Below are positions 44,411 to 57,477 of a stretch of DNA of 64,000 nt, one piece after another (the first letter of the stretch is position 1; each line of letters begins with the position of its first letter). Under the pieces are notes generated by a model. It made no database searches and was not told the DNA's origin. It saw only the letters and a program-made list of their open reading frames with translations. Source of the stretch: Urechis unicinctus. Taxonomy: Eukaryota > Annelida > Polychaeta > Xenopneusta > Urechidae. The DNA lies in contig CM067356.1 in assembly GCA_034190875.2 (NCBI GenBank), positions 34,243,430 through 34,307,429 on the forward strand, written 5' to 3'. Made by a program: the position numbers and the translations under genes.

Positions 44411-46727
44411 ATAACATTTGATGCTGGGTTACATGTATTTGATGATCATATTCATGATTGCGACGAGACTAGATATATGGTTGACTTGGTAAATTAATGT
44501 AACCCAGTTGTTTCCTTTGATGTGAGTAATCTTAAATAAAATGTAACCCAGTTGTTTCCTTTGATGTGAGTAATCTTAAATAAGCCAAATGTCATTTGAC
44601 ATGACTTCTGAGAAGATTTCCGCTGAAATATCATCTCCATCACAATTCACTGGTTCTGAAGGGTCATGCCAGTATCCACTTAAGATGGATGATCTCATTT
44701 CAAGTTGACTATCTCCAATATATCTCGAAGCCTTATACCTCATTTTATTGGTCTTTCACTGTTTGGTTCCCTGGAAGAATGCCGTGCTGTATTTAGGGCC
44801 TCGTAATGATGTCTTGGGAACGATGATGTATGAGCATGTGAAATTCCGGGCGAAGATTTTACTTTAATATTAGAGGGGATTCCCTGCAGGCTGTGAGATA
44901 GATGTGCTAAGCTCGATTGCTTGGGAGCTGGGATGAGATTTCTTTTTAAATGAGTCAAATGAAAAATTAGTTTCCTCACCAATAGCTGCAAGGCGATCCC
45001 AATAATTATGAGGCACCAAAAGTCCAGCCCTGTGATGCGCTAAGAAGATATCTAGGGTAGGGCGTTGTCCAGACCGGTGTTTGCGCTGGTATGGGATACT
45101 TTCTTTTATCTAACAGGACTCGGGAGTAGTCTGAGCTGAGTGGTAGGATGGACGGTTGGATAGAGGGTCGATGAAGTGGGGGATGACTGCCGAAAAGTAG
45201 GTCACTATGGAATCGGAGAAGTTAGGGTATATAATGTTTATCACCTGAAGTGGGTTATCTCCCAAGCTATACATTGTATCCAAGAATGATGGGGCGAGAG
45301 GGGTGTACACCTTGTCATTGCGTTTATGTGTATGTTGTGCTCACCAATAACATCTTGGTAATGCAACGCCTTTTCAATTTCCAGAATATCTATTTCGAGA
45401 TAAGACCTGTTAGGTCATGTGGTGATGACATGTCTCGTGTCTGAGTGACCACATGAATACTCAACTTTCCAAAAGGTGCATTGACTGCGAGCATATTTGC
45501 CAAACAATATATTAGTGGTTTTTGGTGCTGTTCTGAATTAGTTTGTAGCATTCGTAAAATATGTGATATGAAGACGATGCAAACTCATCCTGTCCCTGTT
45601 GAGGTGGATGTTGCCGAACAGAAGACGCAAATATCGGGATGACTTAAGATAAGTATGGATAATTATTCTGGTGATTATGACCAACCACGAACTTAAATGA
45701 TATCATGGTTGTTGACGTAAGCATCAGCGGAAACAGTACATAACAATTTGATAGTAAAATGCGCTTACATTGCAGTTGGTGGAGGTTAGTGATGTCTTAG
45801 GAATACAAACATGATATATTATAAACAATATTGGCTCGTAGCAAATACGCTAGAGAGAAAATATAACACTTACTGTTCTATTTAACTACAGCCCCTTCCG
45901 ATTATGTTGCTTTTTATATTTGTTATAACTCAATTCAAGAACCAAGTAATTATTTAAACGGACATGCTGTATGTAGCGTGTGATGATTTTAATCAGGCAG
46001 TTTATTCATGCACAATACCAATGCTATTTAAATTTGAACAACGTGTAATTGTGCTTTGTAGATATCGTAGGTAGGGCGTGTTGTGGCACCGTTGAATACG
46101 CTATTTGAGCGATGAAGATAGCCAACATCAAGTATCGTAGGAGGAAAATTTCAAGAAATCCAATTAATCACATTCTTCTCATATAGTCACTTTTTGGAAC
46201 AAACAATGAAATATTGTACCCTCAGATTCTGTTATAGCACATTTGATTGCGACAGATGCCTTGTGCACCGAGAAGACACACGTAATGTCATCCAAACGAA
46301 ATATATATGACAGAGAAGATGCATTTATTCCTAGCATAGAACATAGAGTACATTTATCACAAAGTTAAATACAAAATGCGTATCTTGATGATGACAATGA
46401 CTGCTGTTTTTTACCATTATCTAGCAACCATAGAGTTTCAGTGTTTTTCCTCTACATACTATTAGCAGTATCAATTGCATCATGCTATGATATCGTGCAT
46501 CAATAAAACAGGCCGTAATGTTTAATTGCATTTGCCAGTGCAGAGTTTATGTCAGACAAATATTCCATGTTGGGCACACCATCGCCATCAACGCCACGAA
46601 TGAGAAATATTCAGCTATTGCGAACTTCAGCAGCTTCCTTTGAGTCATCGAACTTTTGGCATGAATCCGATTGGCATGTTATTGCTGACACATCCTATTA
46701 CTCGGACAGTATGCAGGTATGATTTAT
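44411..46727. other. Mostly unassigned; contains a 46-bp tandem duplication
   Basis: At about 44492-44582 a unit containing aacccagttgtttcctttg is present twice. From 44740 to 45310 is a patch of higher GC with coding-like minus-strand frames (44740-44991 and 45110-45310) separated by stops; no family recognised. The rest is AT-rich without features. Confidence 0.5.
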
Positions 46728-48078
46728 TCAGAATGTAGTTTGAGCATCACTGACGATGACACTTCGTGTTTGGTCGGGGTGAACATATTCTGTTACGAAT
46801 GTTGAATAATTCCCCGTACGGGCCTTGCTCATACGCGCGGTATTGCCATTGCTGTATGAAGGCTAGAACACAATGCTTCCGATTATAACCACCAGCTACG
46901 AACGGTACTAGCAATTTGTTTAACATATCCATGTCAATAAACGTCATCGATATATATCTGCCATGTTATTCATTAGTGTGAATGTGCGTGCCTACCTCTG
47001 TGATGAAACGATGTAGGCAACACGTGACAACCACAGCCAGTGTAACTGTGATAAAAGCCACTGCAAGACAGGTGGTGAAGAGGCACACTATCACCAGGAA
47101 CACGGTCGTGTTGTACTTGATTGAGTCACAAGAAGGTTCTGTTGCAGCTGCGGTTTGTGATTCGTCATACCTAGTTCAAATGATATGTATTAAATGAACG
47201 CCCAACATGCCATTCACGTTATAGGTTAGTGATACAAATGCCGAATTATCCGGCTCACCATGAGCACGAACAGAACGTTGTGAGCTGCCTACATGATCCA
47301 TAAATCTGTAAGTTGACGTCGTAGTTGCTTGGCGTTAGACATCCTGATATTGAGAACACTGTGTAGCCAACGACATGGACCACGACCGAATATACAATCC
47401 ACAATGACATCTATTACTCCAAAAAATTACCATCCATTATTTTCTTCATCACACCCATCTGTAGTTTTGTGATGGCATTGGCAGTTAAATGCATGTAATT
47501 GATTGAGCACTAGTGCGTGCTTACGTCCACTACCTATATTAATATTGTCATGCATATAAACTGACAAACTTACCCATATTCGTCGGTTGGCTATCAAGCT
47601 CAGGAGGCCAAGAATACCCACTGTTAGTGGCTTTTTTTTACTAACAGCCAGATTAATGTACGTTCAACGATGATGCCAACGATAAATATAAAACAACATT
47701 TTTATATACTCAAAAAGTATTTCAGGAAGCAAAGTGTAATATATAAAGACACTTACTACTATCCCAAGCCACCATAGTGCCGGTTCATATGGAAACGGTT
47801 TTGTTGGGACTGTGTCTCCCTTTATTGGTACCTCTACTCCGAACGCTATTAACACCACCCCTATATTGTCACAACGTCATGTAATGTAGCCTGGAAAATG
47901 GCAATATTGATTGATGGGAAGGATCTTTTGAACACATTATATATTTACCTGATATGACATGAAAAGCATTCAGTATTATTAGCGTCCAGCGAATACGTGG
48001 TCCAACAAATGTGCTGTTCAACCCGATACCGTATGTGTCTCTGGCCGATGGACTAGATGGGCACAGGGGCGTATCCAT
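46728..48078 (-). CDS. Four-transmembrane protein, MS4A/CD20-like layout, six exons
   Basis: Exons (minus strand): 48078-47949, 47860-47757, 47630-47574, 47410-47259, 47170-46996, 46862-46728; 753 bases, 250 residues plus TGA. All joins keep phase (1, 0, 0, 2, 0) and use GT-AG sites; donors are GTAAAT, GTAAGT, GTAAGT, GTGAGC, GTAGGC. Transmembrane segments lie near residues 31-53, 72-92, 98-120 and 169-200. A short loop containing Lys-Pro-Phe-Pro-Tyr-Glu-Pro lies between the first two. A roughly 48-residue loop with five Cys (121, 137, 144, 146, 162) and an Asn-Thr-Thr sequon lies between the last two. The 50-residue tail has Tyr at 209, 225 and 232, the last in Glu-Tyr-Val-His-Pro. AATAAA overlaps the stop. 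The third exon's acceptor lacks a pyrimidine tract and is the weakest point. Topology fits MS4A or another tetraspan family; homology was not tested. Confidence 0.72.
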
Positions 48079-51000
48079 TGTGCTATTGTGATGTCACAAA
48101 ACATTGAAGGCAGTGAACTTCACACATACGTGTGGTGCCATTTTTAATCGCGTTTGGTAACAATAAATGTCGTTAATGCATTATCCTTAATATTGGAAAA
48201 TATGCATGCTTATGGTCTGTGACGTCGGTGAATGTTCAATCTTTGCAGAACAAACCCTGTGACAGGGTCGCTGGCAACGCGCTAAGAGGATGGATAAATT
48301 GTCAACGCTTTCACCTTTTCCCCATCCTAAATTAAACCAGCTACAATATTTTAAATCACTTACTTGCAAGTAATCTCAACTGATAAACTGTTAATCCATG
48401 TCCAACACGCTAGCGATGCCAACTGATATCAGGGTTGGGGAAATCGCCAATATGACCCGCTGCCTAGCTGCCCACAGATAAGGCTGCTTCCGTCGGGCTG
48501 AGTGATGCTTGGAATTGACAGCCTACGCTGGAGCCCTGGACCAGCCCGTTTTGTGATTGGCTCTCGGGCGTCCCGCAATGCTACTCGGGCTGGGTGTGGA
48601 AAGTGGGTTGCAATTTGCCACAAGACAAACGCTCTGAGATTCAGCAGGTGGACTACGGAACATACCGCATGAAAAATATTCCACCTGATGTATTCAATTT
48701 CTGCGACATATTTATGAATATGACGGAAAATCATTTACGCTGGGTAACGAGAGTTTTTTTGTTGTTGATGGCATATGGTTACATTAGCCTTTACCAGCTT
48801 TGCTTGCTGTTATCAAAATAGCAATTAGTGTGACGAGAAACAATGCAGGTTGTAGATAAGTCTATGGCAAAGTGCATACAGAAAAGGTTGATCATGATGC
48901 TCTTTTTTGACAATCTGCAATTAACAGGAATGGTTAATAAGAGAGTTATTGGCATCGATATACTGTATTCAATGAACTAGCATAAGAGATGCTCATGAAG
49001 CAAGATTACAGCAATGTAGTGTATGTAAATGCCACGCGTCTGTTTACACCGATCACTACATTCCGTTCATTTGGATGCAAGTGGTGCATATGTGAAGCCA
49101 CTATTTACATACTAAGTGCTAGGTCCGATGTGGTGTGTGTATTTAAATCATTACCAAACTAATGACTAAATCTATGCCTCCATCATATTTATTCCGACAA
49201 TTATGGGTTTAATATGAGTTTTCATCGACTGCAGGTCATTGCTAGATGTTTCAATAGTTTATTTGAAAGAATATATCTCCTCCTCTAAGCAATTACAAAT
49301 GAAGATGACAATGATAGTTAGTAAATACTGTCTGTATTGTATAAATCAATCTTTTCCTATGCGTTTCAAACATGGGGATTTGAACATACTTCTAACAGAA
49401 AAAATATCAGGCGTCCAGAGCAAAGGAACATAAACAAATTCCGAATGGATTTTTTTTTTAATTCTTTTTCATTATACCAAAACAGGCATGAACAACGTAT
49501 GCTTAATGTTTAAAGCATAAAAACATTTGTTGTGAATTATCATGAAACAGGAAGCATTTCCCATAAATGTTTTTTTATCATTGGTATTTAAGTCCCCTTC
49601 AGATAATCTTAATATTTGATTGACGACCTTTATTATGCAACATGACAACATGTATGGACTATCGCCGTCTCAAATATTCTTCACTAAATTAAACATGCGG
49701 TTCCTGAGAACAGATAAAGGAAGGAATTGTCTTTGTCTTTGCCCGTATGGGCAATTCCTGTACAATCTATGCTTATCATCACCGTGAAAATGACACCATT
49801 CCATTTTCTTAATGCATAACAATTTCCTTCTCCTAAGTGATTGATTCTGTACATGCAAGCATTAAACGACAAAGGCTTCACAAGGTAAACGATAGTGGTG
49901 CTATTGTCTGCTATGTTTTAGCAATGCACACAAAGAGCTTCTCAACTGCGGCATTAGTCAACCAAACATTAGTTGAATTGACCTTCATGTGTCTATCCAC
50001 TTTTTCTTAGTATTATTAAATTTAGTCGAAGTATTAAAGACAGGGGTTAATTGCTTCCCTGCACTTATTGGAAGACAGTTGTTATATTGTTTGGTTAATT
50101 AGTGTATATAATCTACCATGTTGATCAAGGCAGAATGAGGCAGCGAGAGGAAATAAGCGATATTACACTGACCTCCTTTTGATGCAGTGTGTATTATTGA
50201 TTAGTATGTGCAAGCGGTGTGATCCAGTAATGTAGTCGCATTAAGAGATTGGTTTCGCCAAATAGTAATGCTGATTTAGAACACCACCGCTATATAATCA
50301 TACATTGGTTAGAAAACGATTAGTATGTGCTAATTATGTGGGTTTATTTGCAAGACAATAAGAGCTGAATACTGCGTGTCCACTCTGCTCCGATTTGCGG
50401 AGCATGAGCAAGTTACCATCAAGAGTTCCATAATGTAACTAGGACATATGAATGATACTACAGCAATATCGCATAAGATAATGTATAATTTGCTGTGAGT
50501 CAACTAGGCTCCAGCGAATTTCCATAGTCGATATAAATTGCTTAATTTGTAACAAGCTCAAATGAATGTTCTATGTTTGAGATTGACGAATAATGACCCT
50601 ACTTCGACAAAACATGTACATAGAGACCGATGGCACATTTCCTGGTTGCGATTATATTTACAGCACAAGCAGTCAAGTTGTCAAGGCATTTTTATAATAC
50701 CATGCCACAAATGACAATGTCATTTCCTTCAATATGACGTAGCTAAAAAGGATTGGTATTCATCATTATTGTTCCACATTGCTTCATTGTAATTTAGCCT
50801 CGGTATTTAAACCAATAGTACTTAAAGTGCAAGATTTAGGCAGAAGGAAGACAGGAATCCTGCATAATAAGTGTTTGGTATACACCTGTCATGTCAAGCA
50901 GCATTATAATATCAGAGTTGTTCAATTGGTACCAAATCAGCGGCAACACTATTCTTTTAGGCATTGGTCCATTTCATCTTCAATCAGAGCGGAAACGGTA

Positions 51001-52080
51001 AAGCATCACACGGTGTGCAGCTAATATCAAGATGTGATTCTGCTATACGTGCAAATAAAGCTGACCGTAAAACATACATTTGTAGTGGAACGTGCTACAT
51101 TTTTTCCAGAATATGAGTAAACTGTAACGGATAAAGCGTTGGTTGAACTATTGAACCATAAGATATACACATTCCATCTCCAATGGTAAATAAAATAACC
51201 GATTTGATATTGTTTTGCCTGTGTTGTAAATGATGTTCATAATGGTTTAAAAGCCGAAACGAGTGAAGACACTTTTAATTGAACCTAATATTGCGCATGC
51301 CATATGCTAAACCATTAGCAGCCAATTGAATGTCTTTGCTGCGTGCCACGACGGCATTCTTTACAACGATACAATAATTAGCAATTCACAAGAAATGACG
51401 TTGATAGTATTGCCACAATGCGCAATTGGTAAAGAAAATTAAAAACATAAAACCAAAGTAAGGTATCACTACTGGCACAGTGATAAATGAGGCATATGAA
51501 GGCAAATAACCGACCCATACACACGCATATGGAAGCACTTATTCCGTTCAGAGGGCATATAAGAGAGATTAAGACAACAGCGTTAGGTGTAGATGTGATT
51601 ACCCAGTAAGGTACACGTGTACCACTTTACTAGCCTGATCACGAAAATGGCTCTGACAGAGAGTTGTTCGTGACATTTCAGGTGTAGTAATAATTTTTTA
51701 CAAAGTGCAACAGTCACATTTCTTCTTGCGATTGTTCAAACATTATGTAATGTATATTCCAGCTAGTACTATCCTGTATCTTAAGGATACGTTGTGTTGC
51801 TGGAATAAACATATTTTACTCTGGTCAATAGGTGAATATGTATGGGACGATTTCCCGAATATCATCAACTCAAAATTTATATTAAATGTAAAACCAACTA
51901 TGAAAAGGTCATAAAAAGAACCAGTACAATATTGGAATGAGGCAGAATGCCGTTCGCTAACATAATTGTAGGAAATAACAGATTTTGAGTGGCAGCGAAA
52001 TGTAAGCCTTAACTCCTTAGCTGTTTTTCACACACGGGGATATAAATCTATCAAGCTCTGTTGTTTGATGCATCACGTTG
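48079..52080. other. No gene assigned
   Basis: AT-rich unique sequence. A GC-richer patch at 48430-48620 just upstream of the six-exon gene has no recognised content and might belong to its 5' region. A plus-strand frame at 48594-48821 ends in a hydrophobic stretch but has no supporting splice sites. Confidence 0.4.
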
Positions 52081-53177
52081 TTAACGACTAATAAGTCGTT
52101 CATCTATGTTCATAAGTGCATATTTATCAATCTTTCCTGTGTTTTGATTACCATTACACGCTGCACTCTTTTGGTACTTTTCCCACAAAGGGTAGCATGG
52201 ATCTTTAATTGGATCGATTTTTAAAAAGGTTCCCATATGTTATCATGAATTCCTATTCCGAATCTGTTTGGCATTATTAGTTAACTTATGTATGCTGCTC
52301 AAATGCAGACCTTAGCCCTAGTTAGATATGGTGCCGTTCCTGAATATGCGAAACTATCAGCGTTCCTATTGATGCCGTAAAGGGGTTAGTCATCAGTGCA
52401 TTAGTCGCTAATTACCGCCAACATACGACGTAAAATAATGACGTGTTTAGTGTGCTGGAACAAATCTTAAGAGGTCAATGATGTACGACCATTCCAGTAA
52501 TGGATGTGTCAAGGCCCGTGTGAATAGATGTCTTGTTTTGCTGCTCTACGCATTTGAAAAGCAATGATGGACACCCAAGATGCCATGGTGATGGGTGGCC
52601 AGTACACAAACACCGTATGGACCATAGGTACCCTGCCAATGTTTTATGAGAATTCAATACATTATCCACGTTACAAGCTTTGATCCTTTTGTGGTCCCTC
52701 AATTCGCAATAAAGATTAGTTCCTTCAGAAATGTTGTTAACATTTTGTGAACAATACTATTTTGGTCATTTTTGGAGATCAAAAGATGAACATTCGATAT
52801 GCCTGTCCCACTTACGAGTTTTATATACGCTAAATACATCTTTCCCTGACACAGCAGTTAGATGCTCAGCACCAAAGGAATAATATTGTTTATATAATAA
52901 AGGTGCTTGAGATTCGACGTATAGTACACCATAAATTACGGCTCCGGTGCTTGTATATTTGGCTGAAACCAATAAACCATGTACAGATCAACAGTACCTG
53001 GATATAAATCACCAATGATCGCCATGGCTTGTATCGAATATAATGAGAGCCGAATGTTTCATACTTTATCTCACCACTTGTCACAACGGAATAAAGCAAA
53101 CAACCCATTATATTCCATACGCATTGAAACACGGATTTACGTGCTTGAGAAAAATCTGCCCCAAACCAGCATTGCAT
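52081..53177 (-). pseudogene. Candidate second membrane-protein gene or pseudogene
   Basis: A first exon at 53177-53075 (starting Met-Gln-Cys-Trp, ending in a hydrophobic Val-Trp-Asn-Ile-Met-Gly-Cys-Leu-Leu-Tyr-Ser-Val-Val segment) has donor G|GTGAGA. It joins in phase 1 to 52962-52816 (acceptor ggtttcag, donor C|GTAAGT), the same phase and position within a membrane segment as in the 46728-48078 gene. The next acceptor at 52633 leads to a strongly hydrophobic frame ending Gln-Met-Arg-Arg, but the phase is off by one. A 51-codon frame with two Cys lies at 52081-52236. Probably a decayed paralogue or an incompletely resolved gene. Confidence 0.35.
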
Positions 53178-56100
53178 AGCTACATTTCTTTTGATATCGC
53201 ATTAATCGTTTCGTGATACGAAGTGGTGTTTACCATGTACATTTAATCGAACATTTCATACGCGACCAATAAATGTTACACTGGTGCGTTTGATCAAATA
53301 ACACATGTAATCGCGAGTAGGTACAGAGTCAGCCTGCATGCAAAATATTAAATTATTAATAAGATTGAAAACGCTATTGGTCATTTCTTAAATAACAACG
53401 AGCACAATCCTTTTCGTTGATGCAAGACAAACTGCTGCTATCTTGCAAGCATGGGCGTATGTTTACATTGCAACACATCAGTATCATGTGCGTGTGTGTT
53501 CCAAATAAGTGTACGCAACCCATTTAGTCGCCGAGTTGACATGGTGAAAATGTATCAAATCACATCTTAGCTCGATGCACGAGACACGGTTCATCAAGAA
53601 CGGCTCCAGACAATTAACGTTACCGTGAATCATGTAGTCTTGAGGGATGACACTTTATCGAAAAGGTATCAAAGAACGACAGAACGTGACATATTATCTT
53701 TATAATATTCGTGTAGATACAGATAATACAGATAGTTAATTACTATGCTAAATTAGTACTGTCGCAAGTAGTGTGACAATAATGTTTCACGTGTTGTCTG
53801 CTCTTGGTCGGTTATGCATTTGCACATGAAGTGGTTTAGCAAAGCGTGAAGCAAAGTATGCAATTACTGTATATTTAATGTGTACACTATTAGTTTGGAA
53901 AAAATTATAATTGTCGTTATAGATTTTGTAAGAAAAACCGTGAGCAAGGAACTAATAGTAGAAACTACGCGCTGGCAGACAGATGGCAGTTTAATGTGGT
54001 TTGTCGGTATTGAACCCTCTTGGCGAAGCTGCAAGCTCTTTTCTCTCAGTAACGCACAGTAACAGCACAGCTCGAACAAAACATTATTCCACATTAGAGG
54101 ATAGTGATGATATCTTTTGAATTAGGTGCTGATAAAGGGCATAATATCATATTGGCCTGATACAAGTCTCGGATTTACAATCAGCATCCTCCTGGTGGAG
54201 TACTCTTTGTGTAATAATAGATAAGAGGCAAACACGTGCCGCAAATCACTACGGGGAGCAAATTATGTCAGATCGATTGTTTGCAACTGAAGAAATTTCG
54301 TTTTGTTCTATGAACGAGACACTATAATTGTACAATGTGCATAAGGTCCATCTATTGTTTGATGCAACTAACAATCAGCATCTGGAAAATCACATTCAGC
54401 TCATCTGTATACAATTGTCATAGTAAAGGAAAAGGCTTATTTTTGATATTGCATATCACCCTCAAAACAAATTCGGTAACTATTAAATGAACATTATAGT
54501 AACGATGCAAAAGATATATTGGTGTTGATGTGTTCATCCAAGCAGACAATTCGCAGGCTATAACATCATCAGAATAGACAGGTCAATTGTAGAAGCAGAT
54601 TATCTCGGGATTACCAACTCTCATTTATAATATTCAAGTCTTAGGTATTTTCTTTGCTTTGAATAACAATGCCTTAGGGTTCTTACTAAATATATTCCCA
54701 GACAGAACATACATCTGAATATTGTTATGGGCGATGAGTTCATACACGTCGAATATAGTCATTTTGATCTGGATGTTTGTCCGACTCATAGATTTCTGGT
54801 CAATGCTTATCATGATGGCTAATAGGTATGGGATATGTCAAGGATATTAATAATGACAATTAAGCAAAGAGCAGCTAATCACATCTACATTGCAACAGAG
54901 TAATCAGATCTGCAGAGTATATTTGTACGGTTAATTATTCAATTGCTAAGTTGTACAGAAATGGATCATCTTAATATGCTCGGTACAGATTGGAAGACTG
55001 CATGATGACTAAAAGAAAAGATCATAGCCGTACTATATGGTGCGTCCCGCATTCAACAGTACGTTCATACATAGCATGAGCTATGCATGCTAAATAAGAA
55101 TGACATCGGCCATGCAGGAAAAGCTGCAAGTAGAATCGTGAGATCTTAGATCGTGGTGACAAACCCTGGACTAGCGAAAGGGAGACAGTTATTATCTCTA
55201 CTACGAGGTCCGGTAATGTAATCTGACCGGCTTATCTAATAAAACCTATGACCTTGTTACTATTAGCAGGAAAGAAAGAGTGTGCCTAATGAAATAAAGT
55301 TTGAGGCTAGCAACAAAATTTCCAACACTATGGTGTCGCGTCTTCGATCTCCGGTGATACGGATTGAATAATCAACAAAACCATTCGCGAATTTTTATAT
55401 TGACGTGGTTATCCGATCGCAAATTCCAGCCTTTCAGGTATCATATACTTTTAAAAGAGGGGAACATCCGTAATTCCGTCTCTATGGGTTATAATGAATG
55501 TATTATAGTCGCACATGATACACAAATCATTATATATTACACGCGATGCTTAATACCATGTTAGGAAATGTAGCGTCTAAATATAACATGATGCACCTTT
55601 GTAAAACAAAACTCTGTACCTACCGATCCCTTTATTTTGGATTCATGGGAATCCATCTATTAACCTGTTTGTGGAAGATAAAATTCAGCCACTTTAATGC
55701 AGCCCCGCCAATCAAGTGCCAACATTTTGTCTAACGGACCAGCGAGAGCAGCATTTGAGGCTCGGTCATAACAGTGTTGGCAAAATGCAACATTACAGTC
55801 ATTTGTCTTACTTACCAGGTTGTGTGAAGAAATTGACTGAATAAAGATGTTTTTTTCACAGGCTAGACATGTTGGTTTTGCAAATGGAGAGCAGGAGCTA
55901 ATGTAAATTGAATGCTCTATGAACAATAATTGACGCTCATTACATTGCTGTATAGTTAACATCATATCTGTAACGACCAGCCATACTGTTTTCGCGATAT
56001 ATATCCAATCAATGAAACCTAGTAAAACCAACCTTACAATATTGCAATTGACTGTTTGTTTATAAATGAAATTCATCTGCGATTATATGCATCCAAGTTA

Positions 56101-57370
56101 ACATCAAACGATAGCTCCAGATAGATTCTTAGCCTCAGGCAAATAATTAAAAGTAAACTGTACGATTAACGCTACTACCGAATGGCACTGATGAGCATCA
56201 ATCACATGAATTGATTAACTCTTCGATTGATTTAGGATGACGCTAGGTAACCGTTACTTACAATCAACTTTGTAACATAATATATATTGCGATGTGTGTA
56301 TAACAATGGTTATTCTGAATGGTTAAGGTTTATTTGTTTTGATTATCAACGAATAGCAAAGAATGTTAATTATTTCTTGACACTAGTGCACAGATTATAT
56401 GTTGCCTGCATTGATGTTCCTTCGTCAACGGTGTTTATGGTTCAAAAGACTACTTATACCCGACTTAGTTGATATTAGTGCATTATGGGATAAAGGCTTC
56501 CTACGCAATGTATGAATAACTGGAAATCGATATGGCCTGAACAACATCAGTCTTGTTGATAAGTGGTATCAAATCACAGGTGGAAAGACCACAGTGATAC
56601 ATATGTGTTTTAAAAGTCATGGGAATATTTTAACCTATCCACCAAAAACTGAAATAGCGGTCGGATAACCACGATTTTTCAGGTCACTGTAAATTGTAAG
56701 ATCATAGCTACAATTATTATATTAAAATTGTGTTGAGAATTATTTTATGTAAAAACAATCAATTAGAGAGCGATGACTTGCCTCGCGAAGATAATACAAC
56801 AAACGGCATAAATATTGGTGCGGCATTATTTCCTCTGTTCATATACGGTTGGGCAATTTCCATTGCACCTTGTTAGCAAATGCCGTCGATGATAACACGA
56901 GCTGATTGCCACTGGCAACGTATTTTGTTGGACTGTCCATTAGTCAAATGATTACCAGTCAAGCTTGTTTGTATCAACCATTGTGATGGAAATAAACCAT
57001 TCACTGCCTAATCATCATTCACTGCAATGCTCCAAGAGCTCACTTGATACAAAATCTGCACTTCAATACACTATTTGCTACGGACATTTGCTACCTGATT
57101 AAATTCGACGTATTTTGAATGCGATGTCTGAGCCAGCAGAGAAAAGTAATGACAATGCATTCCTTGTCAATCATAGCGGAATTGAATATCATTGCGAACC
57201 GTAACAATATGACCAATTAAAACGAAAAAATACAAAATTTATAACAATATCTGGTGAAACTAGAACATTTAAATCTGCAACACAGTGCATAAAAGTTGGA
57301 GCAGGCTACTGATATCATTTATCTTGGAAAGATGTGAAAAGTCACACACACACAAACACACAAACACACA
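53178..57370. other. No gene assigned
   Basis: AT-rich. A 138-codon minus-strand frame at 55660-56076 contains a donor-like CTG|GTAAGTAAG and paired Cys (Cys-Leu-Ala-Cys, Cys-Gln-His-Cys) but no recognised domain. Nothing else supportable. Confidence 0.4.
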
Positions 57371-57393
57371 CGCACACACATGTATATATATAA

Positions 57394-57472
<79 letters not shown>
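57341..57472. repeat. (CA)n then (AT)n microsatellite
   Basis: cacaca-rich tract from about 57341 followed by a long AT run to 57472. Tyr/Ile-only frames across it are artefacts. Confidence 0.95.

Positions 57473-57477
<5 letters not shown>

Noticed and set aside
48594-48821. 75-codon plus-strand ORF with a hydrophobic end
   Set aside because: No splice donor in a usable phase and no partner exons; it lies upstream of and antisense to the six-exon gene.
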